A stretch of DNA of 64,000 bases from Trichosphaerium sp. ATCC 40318 (taxonomy: Eukaryota; Discosea; Flabellinia; Trichosidae): assembly GCA_038496445.1 (NCBI GenBank), contig JALMLS010000354.1:62001-126000 (forward strand), read 5' to 3'. Made by a program: the position numbers and the translations under genes. Shown in pieces: positions 59,140 through 64,000 of this stretch; within the stretch, counting starts at the first letter, position 1, and each line of letters opens with the position of its first letter. The notes below the pieces were generated by a model. That model was given only the letters and a program-made list of their open reading frames with translations, had not been told where the DNA came from and ran no database searches.

Positions 59140-62100
59140 ATGAGGGCGCGCGTGTCGCTCAGTATTCTCATTATATGCCTTGCGGAGGTTGTTGTGTGGT
59201 CTGCACCAATACTCGGTACAAACCTTCGGGAGGCGAAAGACTATATGACAAGGGAAACCACCACGTTCAAGCAAGTAGAGCAAACGGAACATTACTCTAC
59301 AAACGAACGTGAATTGGATTCAAGCGACCCAAACGATCAAGTAACCAGCACCAGTGACTCTACCACAAATAGTGAAAGCGTTGACACCTTTGCAGCCAAC
59401 AGTTTCGCTCATACTGATGGCGAAACACAACCTCATGTGGGGGAAGAGGGTACAACCATTTTTCTACATAAATAGGAAGCTAATTTAACATTTCAGTTGG
59501 AAAAGAGGGCTACTGCACAATGCTGCAAGAGGCACCAGGGTTCCCTATAAAGTACAATGGCACAGCATACGACGTACGCAAAAGGTGTACAGGGTTAAAA
59601 AAAGGATTTTTAACATTGATGTGACGTAGAAAGAGAAGCAAAACCTTACACAGTGCGGACAATTCTTCGACGACAAGGTTTGTTGCACTAGATTTCAAAC
59701 TGAAAGTGCGTTCAAAGATTACTATCAAATACATGTATATTGACACGCGTCACGTGTTTTTTTTTAGGTTTAATGCAGAAATCAAGTGTGTTCTTTGACG
59801 GCATGTTTCATTGCCCGGACTGCTACACCAACTTTTTGAGATTTTGGTGCGAATTTACGTGCTCTCCAAACCAAGCAACGTTTTTGAAGATCAACAAGAG
59901 CTTAAATTACCTTGGTAAAGATTATGCTGAGCAAGTTGTTTTCACTATAGATCAAAAAATGGCGAAGGGTGTATTCGATTCATGTGCCAACGTGAAACAG
60001 GGACTTGTGTCTGGCGAAACAATATTCGATGTCTTCTTTGGTACAAAATAGCTCTCCTTTATTTATATATAAATTGGCTACCATCCATGTGGTTTTATAT
60101 ATATATGTTGTACAACCCCGGACTAACTTTATAAAATGACTAGGTGTAAAAACCTCATACTCAGAGTTTTATGAAAGACTCGGTGCTTCATCAAGCTCGC
60201 TTGGAGGCGTTCGCATATTTTTTGATGTTGCAGGTGAACACACGTACGTAAAAAATACTGCAACGCCTGCGCTATCGCTTAACACAGCTCTTCGCCATTT
60301 TAGACCAGAAAATACATCCAAGCCATTATTTTTCCCCACTGGTAACTGCCAAGACACGTGTTCGTGCAATGATTGCCCTGCAGCGTGTCCCAAGGCACCA
60401 CCTGAGATCCCTCCAAGCAACCATTATATTTTTGGTGCGTGTACAGCACAGACTGCTTTCTCTTCTTCTTTTTTTTTTTCGGCTCAACTAACAACCCTTT
60501 TTTAATAGGTAAGATAAAGTACTTGCAATTCTTTTCAGCAATAGGGTTTTTCCTATTTTGTTTGTTGACCGTCGGTGTGACTGCTCATTGCGTATATTTT
60601 ACCAATAAATCGGCACGTGCGAACGGATACGCCAAAATTACAGAGGACTCTTCAAGTAGTCATGATGAAGCTGACGACAATAACCATGTCAAGCACGTCT
60701 TCAAACGTATTCGTACTCGCTAATGTTTACCTGGTAGCGGTTCTATAAATGATGCGGTAGAGAATGGGCACACGGATACAAATGGTTATGAAGATATCTC
60801 GCCTACGAAAGAAGCTGTAACCACCAACTTTCTCGGAGGCATATTTCGCCGACTTGGATGGGTGGTTGGTCGCTTCCCTATCTTGGTAATTTTTTGCTCT
60901 ATCATTATTGTTGGTATACTTGCTATAGGCATACCAAGGTACTATTATTTTTTTTAACGGTTTGCAAAGCCATTTACAAACGACGTGTGTGGTTTTTTTT
61001 TCTCATCCAAGCACTTACTAGAATCGTCATTGAGACTCATCCAGAGCAACTGTGGGTACCTCCAAACTCCCTCGCTGCCCAACAAAAGTCGTACTTTGAC
61101 GATCACTTTGGGCCATTCTATCGCATTGAACAGTTGATTATCACGTCCAAGAAGGCCGATGGATGTGCGTCATTTCTTTCAAAGCGTATTGCTAATCTTA
61201 AAGTAGCATTGAAGCGGCTGCTAGAAGGAAACGCTGGCAAACGTAATTTGTTGGCAATTTTAGACATCCAAAACAAGATAACTAAGGCACGGTTTTTTAC
61301 CGGCGGTCCCATTTGTTGTTGTTATCTCACGTATTTTTAGATAACCGCCGAAAAGACCACGTCAAATGGCACTCGCACTGTCACGTACGAAGATGTTTGC
61401 TTCAAACCTGTAGCAGGCAAGGGTTGTTTGATACAATCTGCTTTGGGGTATTGGTACGCCGGCGATAAATAATTTGACGATTTTTTCCAACAGGTGATTG
61501 ATGAGCCCCTAATCTCTTTTTTACTAGGCAATCTGATCGGCTAAAGTTAACTGAAGACACCGACTACATAAGTCAGCTTCTTGCTTGTGCAAAGAACCCC
61601 TTTAATCCTCTCCACAATTGCCTAAATTCGATTGGTATACCTGACATGCCCAACGTTATTTTTGGTGGATTTGAAGGTAAAGTTTCACTTTCTAATGATC
61701 CTCCTTGAATAACCTCTTATTTCAATGAAGGCAAGGAGTTCGGCAACGCTACAGCTATCATCGTTACCTTTCTCGTAACGAATCATGTGACCGACGAGGA
61801 AAACGAAGATGCTGCACTTTGGGAACAAGAGCTTTTAAATTTGCTCGAGTCTAAGCCTTTGCATCCTTATGGATTTGACGTAGCATTTTCTACACAGGTG
61901 AGTAACGACCTCTGGTTTTATAGTTAAGCCTTCGAGCAATGACTACTCCCCTTTCAACTATGCGATTCACACCATAATGCTTACGACTGTGGCTTTAGAG
62001 ATCTCTCCAGGACGAGCTATCGCGTGAGACATCTACTGACATTGTAACGGGTATGTCCACCATTATTACCCCTTTTTTTTTTTGACATATTTACCGTAGT

Positions 62101-64000
62101 TGTGATATCATACGCGATCATGTTTCTTTATGTTGCCGTCGCTTTGGGAAGCATACGGTCACCATTTGGCGTGCACACTAAATTTTTACTCGGGCTTTGG
62201 GGTGTTCTAATGGTACTCATGGCTCTTGTCATGGCACTAGGTACATATCAACGGCAACTCCTGCAACCCAATCGCGCTAACCACAGCCAACCTAGGTGTC
62301 GCTGGATTTGCTGGGATACATGCCACTTTGATCATATCTGAAGTTATACCGTTTTTGGTGCTGGCGATTGGTGTTGACAATATCTTTATTCTTGTCGAAA
62401 CATTCCAATCAACAGGTACCACCATCTTAGTTTTGTTATTCTATCCCTATTGTATTATTAACTGATTCATAGACTCGTCACTTTCTCCTCAAGACAGAAT
62501 GGCGGCTACAATGGAAAAGGTAATCCGCCAAATATCATTTGTTTCAAAATCATTTTTGTATTTACTTTTGGATGGTTAAATAGGTTGGAACATCAATCAC
62601 TATGGCTTCCATGTCTGAAGCCCTAGCGTTTTTACTTGGTATTTTGACGCGAATGCCTGCGGTAGTAGGTGCGAAAAAACCCAAAAAGATGAAAAAGTAG
62701 TAGTGGTAGTTGGCTGACTGCCTGTTAGCGTTCTCAATGTACTCCTCATTGGCCATCTTGTTTGACTACTTGCTGCAAATCACCTGCTTTTGTGCAATGA
62801 TGGCTATCGACGCACGTAGAACCAGTGCCAATCGCATTGACTGCGTGCCATGCATCCGTGTACGCTAAGGAACCATTTAAGCCTGGTTTTTAGTCCGCTT
62901 CCTATTAATCTCGGTGTAGCTCAAAGCTGAAGAGTCGTGGCAGTCACGTGAGACCCTGAAGGCAAAGGAAGAAGCTGGCATTATAAGATCTGTGTTCCAT
63001 AGATTCTATGCACCATTCATCTTACATCCAGTTGTCAAGTTCGTTGCAGTCATATTGTTTGTTGGTGCGCTATTTACCAACAATATCCCTTTTATTGTTA
63101 GAAAAGAAACGAAAGTTGTGTACAACAAAATCCTTATTTTGACATGTAGGTCTTTTTGTCATGTGTGTCAATATTGTTGGGAATGGCGTACCTCAAGGTC
63201 TAGAGCAGCAAATTGCGTTGCCTCAAGATTCATACTTGCAAGACTACTTTGACGAACAGGCTGATCTCTTCAAGGTACGCATCTACAACTCCTTCACACG
63301 CAAGGTAGTGCTAACTGGCCCGTCGTTAGGTTGGCGCGCCTATTTATTGGGTGATAAAGGAGCCATACAATTATTCAGCGATTGCGCTACAAAACAAGTG
63401 CGTTCATACATTATTTACAAGTATGCTGTATTGTCATTGAGGCTAATGTGCGTACCTCGTGTAGATTGTGTGCGCTGGGCGCTGGTGTAGACGGCTGTAA
63501 AGCAGGCTCGTTGAGGAATAAATTGGGTGCAGGCACGTGATTTGCTTTATAAAGACACAACAACCACACTGCTTTCCTACTGGCTAATGTCTTTTTGTAG
63601 AAGCACTTATACCAGATCGCTCTTACTTGAGTGGCGCTATCAGCTCGTGGTTAGACACGTACATTGAATGGCTACATGCAACACGAACATGTGCGTCAAG
63701 AGGGCGGGGAGGCCAATTTTGTTGGCATAATTAAAGCAACTCTGAGACTAAATGCGACATATAGGTTGTAGACAATACAAGAACACAGCAGAGTTCGAGT
63801 TCTGTCCTCCTGAAGAAACGGACAGTAGTTTATGTGAACCATGCATAGATCCTTCCGAATTGAATAAACTCGAAATTCGGCTGGGTAGACCTCCTCCACA
63901 AAAGTTTTACGATCTATTTCCAATCTTTTTGCGAAGCACATGCACGGCAGTACGATAGAATTCGTGGTTGAAAAAAAAAAAAATATGGAGCTGATTCAAT
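59140..64000 (+). CDS. NPC1: NPC1-type lysosomal/vacuolar sterol transporter (3' end beyond window)
   Basis: NPC1 exports cholesterol or ergosterol from the late endosome/vacuole lumen. The ATG at 59140 opens the signal peptide MRARVSLSILIICLAEVVVW. A Ser/Thr/Glu-rich stretch of about 90 residues precedes the N-terminal Cys-rich sterol-binding domain (EGYCTMLQEAPGFPIKYNG, KVCCTRFQTE, HCPDCYTNFLRFWCEFTCSP). The luminal end is CSCNDCPAACPKAPPE. The first TM is KIKYLQFFSAIGFFLFCLL. The middle domain has PEQLWVPPNSLAAQQKSYFD and CLIQSALGYW. The sterol-sensing domain follows (VISYAIMFLYVAVALG, GVAGFAGIHATLIISEVIPF, LAIGVDNIFILVETFQ, TSITMASMSEALAFLLGIL). A C-terminal luminal Cys domain starts at 63752 with EFEFCPPEETDSSLCEPC. 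The remainder is cut off at 64000. Confidence 0.9.

Overview
This is nuclear DNA of an intron-rich eukaryote. Nearly every gene is broken by 40-80 bp GT-AG introns, and many donors read GTACGT or GTGCGT. The recognisable proteins are eukaryotic housekeeping genes: MSH2, ATG9, mitochondrial Hsp70, CAF-1 large subunit, PCMT, GRX5, glucosidase I, an XRCC3/RAD57-type recombinase, TM9SF1 and NPC1. They occur with a hybrid histidine kinase, a class I aldolase, a class I cyclic-nucleotide phosphodiesterase and a PPR protein. This mix suggests an early-diverging fungus or another opisthokont-like protist. Class I aldolase is unusual for most fungi, so I do not assign a lineage. No tRNA, rRNA or CRISPR was seen.

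Layout. 1-2460 (+): a protein of repeated WY/GG/YP modules ending in a PD-(D/E)XK-like nuclease. 2591-3680 (+): an orphan basic protein. 4260-5727 (-): a secreted TIM-barrel glycosidase-like protein. 5849-9794 (-): MSH2. 9969-12646 (+): ATG9. 12686-15267 (-): mitochondrial Hsp70. 15288-16881 (-): a second module protein without the nuclease. 17018-18458 (+): a 2OG-oxygenase-like protein. 18514-20780 (-): a two-domain short-chain dehydrogenase. 21177-24048 (+): CAF-1 large subunit. 24538-25211 (+): a small mitochondrial-type protein. 25385-27229 (-): an acidic protein with a C-terminal helix-hairpin-helix. 27382-28395 (+): PCMT. 28585-29081 (-): GRX5. 29297-30412 (-): a FBXO31-like plus RING-H2 protein. 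30557-34408 (-): glucosidase I. 34848-36445 (+): XRCC3-like. 36564-39132 (+): TM9SF1. 39235-40882 (-): a metallo-beta-lactamase protein with a UBA-like insert. 40976-42703 (+): PDE. 42751-45907 (-): PPR protein. 46192-47778 (+): class I aldolase.

47.8-55.5 kb is a gene-free island of CpG-poor repeats. It holds a fold-back element, a Tc1/mariner-type non-autonomous element packed with an AACGTGCCC motif, two CCCGTAC arrays, three copies of a dispersed repeat and decayed LINE reverse-transcriptase copies. Genes then resume: a hybrid histidine kinase (55547-59083, -) and NPC1 (59140 onward, +, running off the window) start head to head only 56 bp apart.

Outside the island the genome is compact. 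Convergent genes are separated by as little as 39, 47 and 55 bp, so 3' UTRs must overlap or be tiny. The genes cover DNA repair and chromatin replication, ER/Golgi and endosomal membrane traffic, mitochondrial upkeep and signalling. They do not form one pathway. The least familiar items are the two WY/GG/YP module proteins, the tandem SDR, the FBXO31-RING and MBL-UBA architectures, the 2OG-like protein and the repeat families.
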